Shown here: piece by piece, positions 33,997-43,646 of the stretch
Numbering within the stretch: the stretch's first letter is position 1
Layout of the letters: each line of letters starts with the position of its first letter
NCBI GenBank assembly: GCA_015207585.1
Contig: JADEWQ010000029.1
Location: forward strand, 1 to 55,154
DNA length: 55,154 bases
Origin: Pleurocapsales cyanobacterium LEGE 06147
Lineage (GTDB): Bacteria; Cyanobacteriota; Cyanobacteriia; Cyanobacteriales; Xenococcaceae
Direction of reading: 5' to 3'
Made by a program: the position numbers and the translations under genes
The notes under the pieces: model-generated
Seen by the model: only the letters and a program-made list of their open reading frames with translations
What the model was told of the DNA's origin: nothing
Databases searched by the model: none

Positions 33997-35133
33997 ATGA
34001 TTATAGTCATAAAAACAGAAACTAATACCCTAGAAATTCAACGAATCTGTCAAGAATTACAAAGATTAAACGCTACACCCGAACAAATTGTCGGCAAGCA
34101 CAAAGTTGCGATCAGTTTAGTAGGTGATACAGCAACTATTAATCCTCAACAAATTCAGCAACTTAGCCCTGCTATTGAACGGGTTTTGCGGGTTAAACAA
34201 CCCTTTAAACTAGCTAGTCGAGAATTTCGCTGCGGAGAATCGAGTGAAGTCTTTGTAGAAACCCCATCGGGATTTGTCGCTTTTGGTCAAAACCGTCCTA
34301 TAGTTGCAATCGCCGGACCGTGTTCGGTAGAAAACGAAGAAATGATTGTCCAGACAGCTGGGCAAGTCAAGGCAGCTGGAGCTAAGTTTTTGCGAGGTGG
34401 AGCTTATAAACCCCGAACCTCTCCTTATGCTTTCCAAGGACATGGTGAGCGTGCTTTAAGTTTACTGACAACGGCTCGTCAAGAGACAGGTTTGGGAATT
34501 GTGACAGAAGTTATGGATACAGCTGACATCGATAAAGTGGCCGAAGTCGCTGACATGATCCAAATCGGTGCCCGCAATATGCATAATTTCTCCCTGTTGA
34601 AGAAGGTAGGTACTCAAGATAAGCCAGTGTTACTGAAGCGAGGTATGTCTGCCACGATTGAAGAGTGGTTAATGGCGGCCGAGTACATTTTAGCAGCAGG
34701 CAATCCCAACGTCATTTTGTGTGAGCGAGGAATTCGTTCCTTCGATCGGCAGTATGCTAGGAATACACTTGATTTAGGTGCTATACCCGTTCTACGCACG
34801 TTGACTCACTTACCGATTATGGTCGATCCCAGCCACGGTACTGGTCAAGCAGAATACGTACCAGCAATGGCGTTAGCGGCGATCGCAGCAGGAGCAGATT
34901 CGTTGATGATCGAGGTTCATCCCAACCCAGGCAAGGCTCTGTCCGATGGTTCTCAATCTCTCACGCCACAAGAATATAACGAGTTAATGCAACAGATAAG
35001 TGCGATCGCTCAAGCTGTTGGTCGTTGTTCGCCAAGCTTTCTGAGAGCGACGGTAGATTCTAGTTTACACAAACATCGAGCGGCACGAGCAATTTGTGAC
35101 CAAACTATCACTGCGATGATTTCTAAAAAGTAA
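33997..35133 (+). CDS. aroF: 3-deoxy-7-phosphoheptulonate (DAHP) synthase, type I-beta
   Basis: A 378-residue enzyme joining phosphoenolpyruvate and erythrose-4-phosphate, the entry to the shikimate pathway. The first about 75 residues form the ferredoxin-like regulatory domain of Thermotoga-type enzymes (MIIVIKTETNTLEIQRIC). The barrel shows IAGPCSVEN, FLRGGAYKPRTSPYAFQG, VLLKRGMSAT, ILCERGIRSF and MVDPSHGTG. I chose ATG 33997 over TTG 33985 because it matches the family start. Inside the cluster it should raise precursor flow to chorismate. The regulatory domain is kept, so it is probably still feedback-controlled. Confidence 0.93.
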   Translation: MIIVIKTETNTLEIQRICQELQRLNATPEQIVGKHKVAISLVGDTATINPQQIQQLSPAIERVLRVKQPFKLASREFRCGESSEVFVETPSGFVAFGQNRPIVAIAGPCSVENEEMIVQTAGQVKAAGAKFLRGGAYKPRTSPYAFQGHGERALSLLTTARQETGLGIVTEVMDTADIDKVAEVADMIQIGARNMHNFSLLKKVGTQDKPVLLKRGMSATIEEWLMAAEYILAAGNPNVILCERGIRSFDRQYARNTLDLGAIPVLRTLTHLPIMVDPSHGTGQAEYVPAMALAAIAAGADSLMIEVHPNPGKALSDGSQSLTPQEYNELMQQISAIAQAVGRCSPSFLRATVDSSLHKHRAARAICDQTITAMISKK

Positions 35134-35191
35134 TTTAACAAAGAGTAAAAAAGCTATTTAGTCAGAGTGCAAACTTGAAGAGGAATTTCCA

Positions 35192-37441
35192 ATGAATTTG
35201 AAAACCCATCACTACACAACTCAAGGTGGAGTTTGTGTATCTCGCTCCCCCATCGAAATTTTTGTGGCGGAAGCTGCGATTGAAGAGGTCTTATTACGTC
35301 TTGATTCTCAGCGCGGAGGATTGCTCAACAGTAGCTACGAATACCCAGGAAGATATAAGAGATGGGCAATAGGCTTTGTGAATCCACCCCTAGAACTTGT
35401 AACCCGTGAGAACTGTTTCACACTCACGGCACTTAATGAGCGAGGCATGGTGCTGCTACCGTATCTTGCAGAGCGTTTATGCCAGCAACCGCAACTGGTA
35501 ACAGTCAAACAGGAGAAAGAGCGCGTCACTGGCTCTGTTCGACCAACAGAATGTATCTTTTCGGAAGAAGAGCGAAGCAAACAACCATCTGTCTTTAGTG
35601 TGATTCGCGAGATTCTATACGCCTTCAGTAGTTCTGAAGACGAGCATTTAGGACTATACGGTGCATTTGGCTATGACTTAGTCTTCCAATTTGAGTCCAT
35701 GCCAAAGCATCTCGAACGTTCTGAAGAGCAGCGAGATTTAGTGCTTTATCTACCGGATGAACTCATTGTTGTTGACTACTATCAGCAACGTGCATTTCGA
35801 TTACAGTACGAATTTAAAACAAAGCATGGTAGCACTAGTGGTCTGCCCCGTACTGGTGAAGTGATTGACTATAAAGGAAAGTGCCATATTCCAACTCGCT
35901 CCTCTGACCATGAAAAGGGTGAGTATGAGAGTCAAGTGAAAAAAGCACTTGAATATTTCCGTCGGGGTGAATTATTTGAAGTAGTTCCCAGTCAAAGCTT
36001 TTTTGAAGCTTGTCAACAACCACCAACTGAACTGTTCAGAACACTACAGCAAATTAATCCCAGTCCCTATGGCTTCATCTTTAATTTGGGTGGAGAATAT
36101 CTCATTGGCGCATCGCCAGAAATATTTGTACGTACAGAAGGAAAACGTGTAGAAACCTGCCCCATCAGCGGCACGATCGACCGGGGAAAAGATGCGATTG
36201 ATGATGCTGCTCAAATCCTGAAGCTTCTTAACTCCCATAAGGATGAAGCAGAGTTAACCATGTGTACTGACGTGGATCGCAACGATAAGTCACGAATTTG
36301 CCAGCCTGGTTCAGTTCGAGTGATTGGCCGCCGCCAGATTGAGCTGTACAGTCATTTAATCCATACAGTGGATCATGTTGAAGGCTTACTGCAACCCGAA
36401 TTTGATGCTTTAGATGCATTTCTTACCCATCTGTGGGCAGTCACAGTCACGGGAGCACCAAAACGAGCAGCAATGCAGTTTATCGAACAGCACGAGCGCA
36501 GCCCTCGGCGTTGGTATGGGGGAGCTGTCGGATACTTAAGCTTTAAAGGTGACTTAAATACTGGTCTAATTTTGCGGACTATCCAGCTTAAAGATTCAAT
36601 TGCACAAGTGCGAGTAGGTGCGACAGTTCTTTATGACTCAATCCCAGAAGCCGAAGCCCAGGAAACTTTCACCAAAGCTGCTGCCCTGTTTCAGACACTT
36701 TATCAAACTAAATACAGGAGTACCGCGTCTTCAAACAGAACTAGCGATCGCCACGTCCAAGCCAATATTAGAAAGCACGTCTTACTCATTGACTATGAAG
36801 ACTCGTTTGTTCACACGCTAGCCAACTACTTCCGTCAAACTGGTGTAACAGTTACAACACTACGTCATGGTTTTTCAGAATCAGTCTTTGATACGGAATG
36901 CCCAGACCTTGTTGTCTTATCTCCCGGTCCTGGCAGACCTGGTGACTTTGGTATACCAGAGACAGTTGCAACTTGCGTAAGTCGAAAAATCCCTGTCTTC
37001 GGAGTTTGTCTTGGACTACAAGGAATTGTTGAAGCGTTCGGGGGTAAATTAGGCGTTCTCGATTATCCACAACATGGTAAATCATCTCGTATTTTCGTCA
37101 CAGATACAGACTCAGGCATCTTCAAGAATTTACCTCAATCCTTTAACGTTGGTAGATACCACTCATTATTTGTTCTATCCGAGCAATTACCCAAAGAATT
37201 GAAAGTGACAGCCATTTCAGATGATGGGGTAATCATGGGCATTGAGCATCAAACACTTCCAATTGCAGCAGTTCAGTTCCACCCAGAATCAATCATGAGC
37301 CTTGCTGAAAAAGTAGGTTTGACCATCATTAAGAATGTGGTGCATATGTACGCAAAAGGTAGCAGTTTCTCAAATCTGCTGCGAAAAGAGAGTTGCAGGG
37401 GCAAAGATGCGATACAGAATGCAGTCTTGCCCATCTCCTAA
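35192..37441 (+). CDS. trpEG: Fused anthranilate synthase TrpE-TrpG
   Basis: A 749-residue fusion that makes anthranilate from chorismate and glutamine. The TrpE part covers about 1-515 (LLNSSYEYPGRY near the tryptophan-binding region, RGELFEVVPSQSF, DVDRNDKSRICQPGSV, GGAVGYLSF). The glutaminase part covers about 525-715, with the nucleophile Cys606 in GVCLGLQG and the His-Glu pair in FHPESIM. The C-terminal about 35 residues are extra and poorly conserved. Such fusions exist in cyanobacteria and alphaproteobacteria. GAGGAA precedes ATG 35192. With DAHP synthase just upstream it forms a dedicated tryptophan-supply module. Confidence 0.93.
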   Translation: MNLKTHHYTTQGGVCVSRSPIEIFVAEAAIEEVLLRLDSQRGGLLNSSYEYPGRYKRWAIGFVNPPLELVTRENCFTLTALNERGMVLLPYLAERLCQQPQLVTVKQEKERVTGSVRPTECIFSEEERSKQPSVFSVIREILYAFSSSEDEHLGLYGAFGYDLVFQFESMPKHLERSEEQRDLVLYLPDELIVVDYYQQRAFRLQYEFKTKHGSTSGLPRTGEVIDYKGKCHIPTRSSDHEKGEYESQVKKALEYFRRGELFEVVPSQSFFEACQQPPTELFRTLQQINPSPYGFIFNLGGEYLIGASPEIFVRTEGKRVETCPISGTIDRGKDAIDDAAQILKLLNSHKDEAELTMCTDVDRNDKSRICQPGSVRVIGRRQIELYSHLIHTVDHVEGLLQPEFDALDAFLTHLWAVTVTGAPKRAAMQFIEQHERSPRRWYGGAVGYLSFKGDLNTGLILRTIQLKDSIAQVRVGATVLYDSIPEAEAQETFTKAAALFQTLYQTKYRSTASSNRTSDRHVQANIRKHVLLIDYEDSFVHTLANYFRQTGVTVTTLRHGFSESVFDTECPDLVVLSPGPGRPGDFGIPETVATCVSRKIPVFGVCLGLQGIVEAFGGKLGVLDYPQHGKSSRIFVTDTDSGIFKNLPQSFNVGRYHSLFVLSEQLPKELKVTAISDDGVIMGIEHQTLPIAAVQFHPESIMSLAEKVGLTIIKNVVHMYAKGSSFSNLLRKESCRGKDAIQNAVLPIS

Positions 37442-37839
37442 CTCAAGCTGATTTTTACCAGCGTTGCATACTTGCTGGATGGTTTTCTTTTATCTCTCTA
37501 TCAGAAAATCTTTTCTTTGCGTACTTTGCACGCCAGTCGCTACAACGGGAAGGGGCTTACAAGCATTTGAGGTTTCCTCAAATGACAGCCCCTCGGAAAC
37601 CCCCTCCAGGTTCGCCAGTTCCTTTATGCCGGGGAACCCGTCCACCGGACTGGCTCACCGCAACGCGCTAGCTCGTCTTTGCAGTAGCCTGCGGCAAGTC
37701 GCGTCTACATTACTTCAGTCCTATGTTGTGCAACGTCTTTATTATCAGCATGGCTAGGGCAAGAAGTTCAGGATTAAGCAGCTACTTTTGATCGAGCTAT
37801 TCTACTGAGAATTTTGGCAAAATAACCGGATAAAGTTGC
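37442..37839. repeat. 398-base gap with palindromic element family I, copy D
   Basis: No gene is supported. Element D at 37552-37592 has the arms GGGGCTTACAAG and ACAGCCCC with inner hairpin CATTTGAGG/CCTCAAATG, in reverse orientation to copies A-C. It is followed by another nested palindrome near 37610-37670 (GCCAGT/ACTGGC around a GTTCC/GGAAC stem). The gap interrupts the otherwise closely spaced cluster. No clear promoter was seen, but one before the ABC exporter is possible. Confidence 0.75.
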
Positions 37840-39492
37840 ATGAAACTCATACGACTACTTTGGAAAACTTCCTGGAAAAACGTGGCTTTAGCCATACTAA
37901 CAGGGATACTCAGTGGAGTTAGTAACGCAGGCCTGGTTGCTCTCATCAACATCTCTTTAACGAATACAGAAGTACCAAAATCAGTTCTCGCTAGCAGTTT
38001 CGTTGGTCTTTGCCTGTTAATGTTGCTTACTGCTGTTCCATCTCAAATATTACCTAGTATGTTGGCACAACGGGTGATTTTCAACCTACGAATGCAGTTA
38101 ACTCGGCGTATTCTAGCTGCTCCCTTGCGCCAATTGGAAGAGCTTGGAAGCCCAACATTACTAGCAAGTCTGACAGAGGATGTAGAGGTAATTTCTAAAG
38201 CATCACTTTCTCTTTCCATCCTATGTCTAAGTATACCGATGTTACTTGGCTGTATGCTCTATCTAAGCTGGCTATCAGTAAAAGTGTTTTTACTGTTGGT
38301 AGTGTATATATTTTTGGGCTTCTATTTCTTCGGTTTGTTCATGAACAAAGGCAAGCATTTGTTCGAGCTTGCCCGTAAGCAACAAGATCGCTTGCTTACT
38401 CACTTCCGAGCTACTACTGAGGGCATTAAGGAACTTAAGCTACACCACCAGCGCCGTCAAGCCTTTCTCCATGAAGATGTACAGCCTACGGCTTCAGCTT
38501 CTCGACGCTACCAAGTGGCAGCAATGACAATGTTTGGGATAGTCGGGGGTTCGGCACTCCTCATGTTATTTGTTCCAATAGGACTGCTGCTCTTTGTTTT
38601 ACCTTTGCTGAGTAACATCTCGATGAGTATTGTTTCAGGCTTTGTCTTGACAATGGTCTTCATGCTTATGCCTTTGCATATGCTTTCAGGGATGTTACCC
38701 GAATTAATGAGAGCTAATGTTGCTTTAAACAAGATTGAGTCTTTGGGATTATCGCTAGTCGCTCAAACAACTGAACCTGCCACTTCTCTATCCTTACACT
38801 TCATGCCTCAGCACCAAAAACTAGAGTTGATGGAGGTGACTCATGCTTATCAACGAGAAGGAGAAATAAGTTCATTTATTCTAGGGCCAATTGACTTAAC
38901 ATTTTCTCCCGGAGAATTGGTCTTTATTGTCGGTGGCAATGGCAGTGGTAAGTCAACGTTAGTAAAATTGATAGCCGGACTTTATATTCCTGAAAGCGGA
39001 ACGATTCGGTTAGGCAGAGAAAGTATTACTGATGCTAACCGAGAATGGTATCGCCAGCATCTCTCAGTAGTGTTTTCAGATTTTTACTTATTTGACCGTC
39101 TCTTAGGATTTGAAGGCGATCGCATAGATAAGCGAACTCAACACTACCTGAAACAGCTCCAACTAGACAAAAAAGTGCAAGTAAAAGATGGACATTTCTC
39201 CAGCATCGCACTTTCACAAGGTCAACGCAAACGCCTGGCACTCTTGACTGCCTATTTGGAAGACCGCCCTATTTATGTATTCGACGAGTGGGCATCTGAC
39301 CAAGATCCAATATTTAAGCAGATTTTTTACACCCAACTATTACCAGAGTTAAAGCAGCGTGGCAAGACCGTTTTAGTCATCAGCCACGACGACCATTACT
39401 TCCACTTAGCAGACCGAATCGTAAAACTAGATAGCGGCAAAATCGAGTATGACCAATACCCTATTACCGCATCACAGATGCCCTACCCATAA
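37840..39492 (+). CDS. ABC exporter, cyclic-peptide/siderophore (SyrD/PvdE) type
   Basis: A 550-residue half-transporter with a fused membrane and ATPase part. Six membrane helices lie within about residues 15-290. The nucleotide-binding domain has Walker A GGNGSGKST (365-373), signature LSQGQRKRLAL, Walker B IYVFDEW and switch VISHDD. It resembles the cyclic-peptide export family (SyrD, PvdE), which move small secondary metabolites across the inner membrane. The degenerate Walker B (EW instead of EP) is typical of that family. It sits in the middle of the cluster and is the likely product exporter. Confidence 0.88.
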   Translation: MKLIRLLWKTSWKNVALAILTGILSGVSNAGLVALINISLTNTEVPKSVLASSFVGLCLLMLLTAVPSQILPSMLAQRVIFNLRMQLTRRILAAPLRQLEELGSPTLLASLTEDVEVISKASLSLSILCLSIPMLLGCMLYLSWLSVKVFLLLVVYIFLGFYFFGLFMNKGKHLFELARKQQDRLLTHFRATTEGIKELKLHHQRRQAFLHEDVQPTASASRRYQVAAMTMFGIVGGSALLMLFVPIGLLLFVLPLLSNISMSIVSGFVLTMVFMLMPLHMLSGMLPELMRANVALNKIESLGLSLVAQTTEPATSLSLHFMPQHQKLELMEVTHAYQREGEISSFILGPIDLTFSPGELVFIVGGNGSGKSTLVKLIAGLYIPESGTIRLGRESITDANREWYRQHLSVVFSDFYLFDRLLGFEGDRIDKRTQHYLKQLQLDKKVQVKDGHFSSIALSQGQRKRLALLTAYLEDRPIYVFDEWASDQDPIFKQIFYTQLLPELKQRGKTVLVISHDDHYFHLADRIVKLDSGKIEYDQYPITASQMPYP

Positions 39493-39543
39493 CTTTAATT
39501 TTGCCTAACCACTTATTCCTTAACCAATACCCTAGAAACCATC

Positions 39544-40581
39544 ATGTTTAACACAGAAGCTATCAACCAAACTAGCCAACTGCGTCTACCTGAAACACTG
39601 CTACAAATGAGCAATGGTACTTTTGTAACGCAATCAATCTACGTAGCGGCAAAGCTAGGCATTGCTGACTTACTCAAAGACGGTGCAAAAAGTAGTGACG
39701 AACTAGCAAACTTAACTAGTGTAGATGCTCAATCTCTGTATCGGATGCTGCGTGCTTTGTCCAGCATAGGTATATTTGCTGAAAGTAATAACCGACAATT
39801 TCAGCTAACGCGGCTTGGAGAATGTCTCCAAACTGATACTCCAGGTTCAATGCGTGCTTTTGCGATTATCCTTGGTGAGCCTTGGTTCTGGCAAGTGTGC
39901 GGAAGCTTGCTCAATAGCGTAAAAACAGGAAAAAATGCGTTTGAGAATGTCTTCGGGATGGAACCCTTCCCATATCTGGTACAGCACCCGGAAAGAGCAC
40001 AAATCTTATCCGAGGCAATAAATGCTTTTACCTTATCGATTATCCCTGCGCTGCTCGCTAGCTATGACTTTTCAGCGAGCGGCAAAATTGTCGATGTTGG
40101 CGGCGGACAAGGCACTCTCATTGCGGAAATCCTCAAGGCAAACCCAACAATGAAGGGTATCCTCTTCGACCAACTAACCGTTGCTCAAGGAGCAAAACAT
40201 TTTATCGAAGCCAAAGGAGTTGCAGAGCGCTGTGAAATTGTAGGAGGAAACTTCTTGGAGTTCGTGCCAAGCGGGGGTGATGCCTATATTTTGAAGCACA
40301 TTCTCCATACCTGCGATGATGAGAGCGCACTCACCATTCTCAAAAATTGCCATCAGGCGATCGCCGAAAATGGTAAGCTTATCGTTTTCGAGGCGGTGAT
40401 ACCACCCGCCAACAAGCCATCTTTAAGTAAGTGGTTCGATCTGCACATACTTTTGATGGGTGATGGTCGTGAGCGCACAGAAAGCGAATATCGAGAGTTG
40501 TTAGCTGCGGCTGGTTTTACGGTGAGGAAGGTTGTTGCTACTCAGGCTCCTGTAGATGTTATCGAAGCAGTGAAAATCTAA
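39544..40581 (+). CDS. SAM-dependent O-methyltransferase (COMT/HIOMT fold)
   Basis: A 345-residue class I methyltransferase. The N-terminal half is a winged-helix dimerisation domain (LGIADLLKDGAKSSDELANL), and the C-terminal half is the SAM domain with VDVGGGQGTLIAEIL and the acceptor-activating His in LKHILHTCDDE. Family members methylate small phenols and, in animals, N-acetylserotonin, a hydroxyindole. In this cluster it could methylate a hydroxyindole, competing with or complementing the sulfotransferase. ATG 39544 follows a weak ribosome site (no clear AGGAG). The gap to the previous gene is 51 bases. Confidence 0.88.
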   Translation: MFNTEAINQTSQLRLPETLLQMSNGTFVTQSIYVAAKLGIADLLKDGAKSSDELANLTSVDAQSLYRMLRALSSIGIFAESNNRQFQLTRLGECLQTDTPGSMRAFAIILGEPWFWQVCGSLLNSVKTGKNAFENVFGMEPFPYLVQHPERAQILSEAINAFTLSIIPALLASYDFSASGKIVDVGGGQGTLIAEILKANPTMKGILFDQLTVAQGAKHFIEAKGVAERCEIVGGNFLEFVPSGGDAYILKHILHTCDDESALTILKNCHQAIAENGKLIVFEAVIPPANKPSLSKWFDLHILLMGDGRERTESEYRELLAAAGFTVRKVVATQAPVDVIEAVKI

Positions 40582-40676
40582 ATCACTCTTACACATAGCT
40601 TGTCGAATTGATTTCTAGAATTTATTATCACTCAGCTACCCGTTAAACTACTGAATACTTTTTTAGGTAGATCGCT

Positions 40677-41777
40677 GTGACAACCTCTATTTTTCATTGC
40701 TTCAAATCTTTACGCGATAGTTTTGCTTCATCTAGCCAGTGTGCTCTGATTCCCTTTGTGACAGCAGGAGATCCGGATTTAGAGACAACGGCAGAAGCCC
40801 TACGAATCTTAGATCGTAATGGTGCCGACATGATTGAATTGGGCGTTCCCTACTCAGATCCTCTGGCAGATGGTCCTGTGATTCAAGCAGCAGCAACCCG
40901 TGCCTTGCAAAAAGGAACCAAATTAGAGCAGGTGCTAGAGATGGTTGCATCTGTTAGTCCCAGCCTCCAAGCACCTGTGATTTTATTTACTTACTACAAT
41001 CCAATCTTGAATCGAGGTGTTGAACAATTCCTGCAACAACTAGCTCAAGCTGGCGTGGCAGGTCTAGTAGTGCCTGATTTGCTACTGGAGGAATCAGAAA
41101 AATTGCTACAGCTAGCGGCTAAGTATGGGATTGAGGTGATTTTATTGGTAGCTCCTACCAGTTCTAAAGAACGCATTGGGGCGATCGCACCACTGCGAAA
41201 AGCACTGAAAGTACGAACCATTTTTAACCTACTTGGCCCTTTAATCAACCCTTTGCGACCAACAGGACAGGTTGTTGGTGTCAACGAGCCAGCAGTCGTT
41301 GAGACTTTTGCTCGAGTTTTACATCAACTGGGAATTCGTCGGGCGATCGTACTTCACGGACGCGAAAAATTAGACGAAGCAGGGTTGGCAGATAAAACTG
41401 ACTTGGCTGTATTAAACCCAACTCCAACTAGTGAACTACGAGGTGGAGATGTCCGAGAAAATGCGGAAATTCTCAAAGCCGTCCTGCAAGGCAAAGGTAG
41501 TGAAAACACTGCGCTTCCTGCGCGGGAACGGGGCTTACAAGGGGCTGAAGTAAATTCAGCCCACAGCCCCTCACCAAGTTCCCGCGCCCAGCGCACTCAA
41601 GCACAACAAGATGTAGTCGCTTTGAATACAGCTTTAGCACTCTATGTCGGCGAAGTGTTAACCACTTCAGATGATTTTAATACGACATATGCAAAAGGGG
41701 TAAAACTGGCTAAAGATATCCTCCAAAGTGGAGCTGCTTGGAGCAAATATGAACAGTTAGCCCAATTTCTGCAATAG
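40677..41777 (+). CDS. Chimeric TrpA-TrpD reading frame, probably non-functional
   Basis: A 366-residue frame that joins the first part of tryptophan synthase alpha (about 1-168: [28 protein letters not shown] with the catalytic acids Glu54 and Asp65, [12 protein letters not shown]) to the last part of anthranilate phosphoribosyltransferase (about 170-366: [32 protein letters not shown]). The alpha part lacks its phosphate-binding loops, and the TrpD part lacks its N-terminal domain with the GTGGD loop, so neither activity is expected. The junction falls on a HIP1 octamer (41181-41188). A palindrome adds about 31 codons in the TrpD part. The start is GTG at 40677. I read it as a deletion product of once separate trpA and trpD genes. 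Confidence 0.85.
   Translation: MTTSIFHCFKSLRDSFASSSQCALIPFVTAGDPDLETTAEALRILDRNGADMIELGVPYSDPLADGPVIQAAATRALQKGTKLEQVLEMVASVSPSLQAPVILFTYYNPILNRGVEQFLQQLAQAGVAGLVVPDLLLEESEKLLQLAAKYGIEVILLVAPTSSKERIGAIAPLRKALKVRTIFNLLGPLINPLRPTGQVVGVNEPAVVETFARVLHQLGIRRAIVLHGREKLDEAGLADKTDLAVLNPTPTSELRGGDVRENAEILKAVLQGKGSENTALPARERGLQGAEVNSAHSPSPSSRAQRTQAQQDVVALNTALALYVGEVLTTSDDFNTTYAKGVKLAKDILQSGAAWSKYEQLAQFLQ
41514..41592. repeat. Palindromic element family I, copy E, inside the TrpD part
   Basis: Four nested stems: GCGC/GCGC, GCGCGGGAAC/GTTCCCGCGC, GGGGCT/AGCCCC (arms GGGGCTTACAAG and ACAGCCCC, 41530-41570) and inner GGGCTGAA/TTCAGCCC. It is in frame and accounts for the extra residues between QGKG and [11 protein letters not shown]. 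Confidence 0.85.
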
Positions 41778-41860
41778 AAATAGATCTAAGCTCAAGCATT
41801 TTGTACTAGACACTAGACAATAGCTAAGTGATACGTACAGGGTGCTGCAAAAATACATTC

Positions 41861-41879
41861 CTGTTTTCAAACAGTTTTT
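41861..41879 (+). terminator. Weak hairpin with T run before the tryptophan halogenase gene
   Basis: CTGTTT/AAACAG stem with a 2-base loop and five T. The stem is short and AT-rich, so termination would be weak; it could attenuate rather than stop transcription. The 255-base gap between the chimera and the halogenase gene holds nothing else I recognise. Confidence 0.3.
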
Positions 41880-42032
41880 CAACACAACCCAATAAGTTTT
41901 TGATTTTGAACAAGTGGAAATAGAGACTCAAAAACCTCACTTGCAGTGGTTTTGCTGTCTTTACTTAACATTTTCTCATTTTTTGAAATTGACAATTCAT
42001 AACTCATAAAAGCCTTGAGGAGGAATTTTACT

Positions 42033-43646
42033 ATGTCAGAGCAAATCAGAAATATCGTCATTGTTGGTGGTGGTTCTGCAGGTTGGATGACTGCATCATA
42101 TTTAAGCAAAGCTTTAGAGCGAAATGTTCAGATTTCTCTGGTTGAGTCTTCTAACATTACAACCATTGGAGTTGGTGAGGCAACTTTTAGTACCATTAAG
42201 CTATTCTTCGATTTTCTCGGTTTACAAGAGCGCGAATGGATGCCAAAATGTAATGCCAGTTACAAGATGGCAATTAAGTTCGTCAACTGGAATGTACAAG
42301 GAAGACACTTCTACCATCCTTTCCAAAGATATGAAAAAGTAGAAGGTTTCGATATCGCAGAATGGTGGCTGAAAATGAAGCGTGGCGAAGAGCCATTTGA
42401 TTATGCCTGTTTCCTCATCCCATCACTATGTGACAATCAGCGTTCTCCCAGATATTTTGATGGCACAGTTTTTGACGATAAAGTTCAAGACTTATTCTCC
42501 CGTGAGTCTATGCCAAACAAAGGTGTACTGGCAGATCATAAGGTTCAAATTCCCTACGCTTATCACTTTGATGCCAATTTGCTGGCAAGATTCTTAAAAG
42601 ACTATGCCAAGCAAAGAGGTGTGACACAGATTGTTGATGATGTTGTAGATGTCAAGCTCTCAGAAAATGGCAGCATCGATCGCATTATCACCAGAGAACA
42701 TGGCAATATCAGTGCAGATCTATTTATAGACTGTACTGGTTTCCGCGGTCTTTTGATTAACAAAGCTCTTGGTGAACCATTCATTTCTTTTTCCGAGTCT
42801 CTGCTGTGCGACAGAGCGATCGCCATGCAAGTACCAACCGATATTAAGAAGGATGGCATCAATCCTTATACAACAGCCACTGCGCTTTCGTCTGGTTGGG
42901 TTTGGAACATACCTTTATATGGCAGAATTGGTACGGGATATGTTTACTGCAGTGAGTTTCTTTCAGAAGAAAGGGCAGAACAGGAATTTCGCCAGCATTT
43001 AGGGTTAGCTGCGGAGAATTGTAAGGCATCGCACATTAAGATTCGGGTGGGACGAAACCGCAACTCATGGGTGAAAAACTGTGTGGCGATCGGTTTATCA
43101 AGTGGGTTTGTGGAACCATTGGAGTCTACTGGCATATTCTTTATTCAACACGGTATTGAAGAGTTGATCGCCCACTTCCCAGACAAAACCTTCGATCGGG
43201 AATTGATTAAAAGCTACAACAAAACTATCGCTGAGTGCATAGATGGCGTTCGTGATTTCTTGACGCTCCATTATTGTGCTAGTGATAGAGCCGACACGCC
43301 GTTTTGGAAAGCAACTAAGCACGAGATTGTTGTTCCGGAAGAATTACGCGAAAGATTGAGGTTGTGGAAAACTCGATTGCCAAATAGCAAGAACATCAAT
43401 CCGAATTATCATGGCTTCGAGTCTTACTCTTATTCTGTGATGTTGCTTGGACTCAATTATGTGCCTCTCAAGAGTCTGCCTGCTTTGGATCGTATTGACG
43501 AACAAAACGCCATTCTTGCATTTCATGCCGTTAAGGCAAGAGCTAATCACTTGAGTGCTACTTTGCCATCACAGTATGAATACTTAACTTACGCGATCGA
43601 GTCTCAAGAGCGATCCGAGTATCTGAGCGAAAATGGACCTTTTTAA
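42033..43646 (+). CDS. Tryptophan halogenase (PrnA/RebH type)
   Basis: A 537-residue FAD enzyme predicted to chlorinate or brominate tryptophan. It has FAD loop VGGGSAGWMTASYL, catalytic Lys78 in NASYKMAIKFVNW (Lys79 of RebH), WVWNIP (WxWxIP) and Glu364 in EPLESTGIFF (Glu346 of PrnA/RebH). Length and order match the family throughout. Start: ATG 42033 has GAGGAGG eight to fifteen bases upstream, so the longer frame from 42015 is rejected. The position on the ring that is halogenated cannot be read from sequence. It is the last gene of the cluster, followed directly by a terminator-like hairpin. No flavin reductase is nearby. Confidence 0.93.
   Translation: MSEQIRNIVIVGGGSAGWMTASYLSKALERNVQISLVESSNITTIGVGEATFSTIKLFFDFLGLQEREWMPKCNASYKMAIKFVNWNVQGRHFYHPFQRYEKVEGFDIAEWWLKMKRGEEPFDYACFLIPSLCDNQRSPRYFDGTVFDDKVQDLFSRESMPNKGVLADHKVQIPYAYHFDANLLARFLKDYAKQRGVTQIVDDVVDVKLSENGSIDRIITREHGNISADLFIDCTGFRGLLINKALGEPFISFSESLLCDRAIAMQVPTDIKKDGINPYTTATALSSGWVWNIPLYGRIGTGYVYCSEFLSEERAEQEFRQHLGLAAENCKASHIKIRVGRNRNSWVKNCVAIGLSSGFVEPLESTGIFFIQHGIEELIAHFPDKTFDRELIKSYNKTIAECIDGVRDFLTLHYCASDRADTPFWKATKHEIVVPEELRERLRLWKTRLPNSKNINPNYHGFESYSYSVMLLGLNYVPLKSLPALDRIDEQNAILAFHAVKARANHLSATLPSQYEYLTYAIESQERSEYLSENGPF

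Noticed and set aside
37393-37757. Two short frames in the gap after trpEG
   Set aside because: They consist of repeat-derived sequence without protein-like conservation.
40677-41777. TrpA acting as an indole-releasing lyase
   Set aside because: The alpha part is cut before the phosphate-binding half of the barrel, so it cannot fold as a normal TrpA.
25375-43646. Aetokthonotoxin cluster
   Set aside because: No nitrile-forming AetD-like gene was recognised and several extra tailoring genes are present; only the general logic is shared.
25375-43646. Scytonemin or hapalindole cluster
   Set aside because: Redundant aromatic-supply genes are similar, but no ScyA/ScyB/ScyC-like, isonitrile synthase or prenyltransferase gene is seen.
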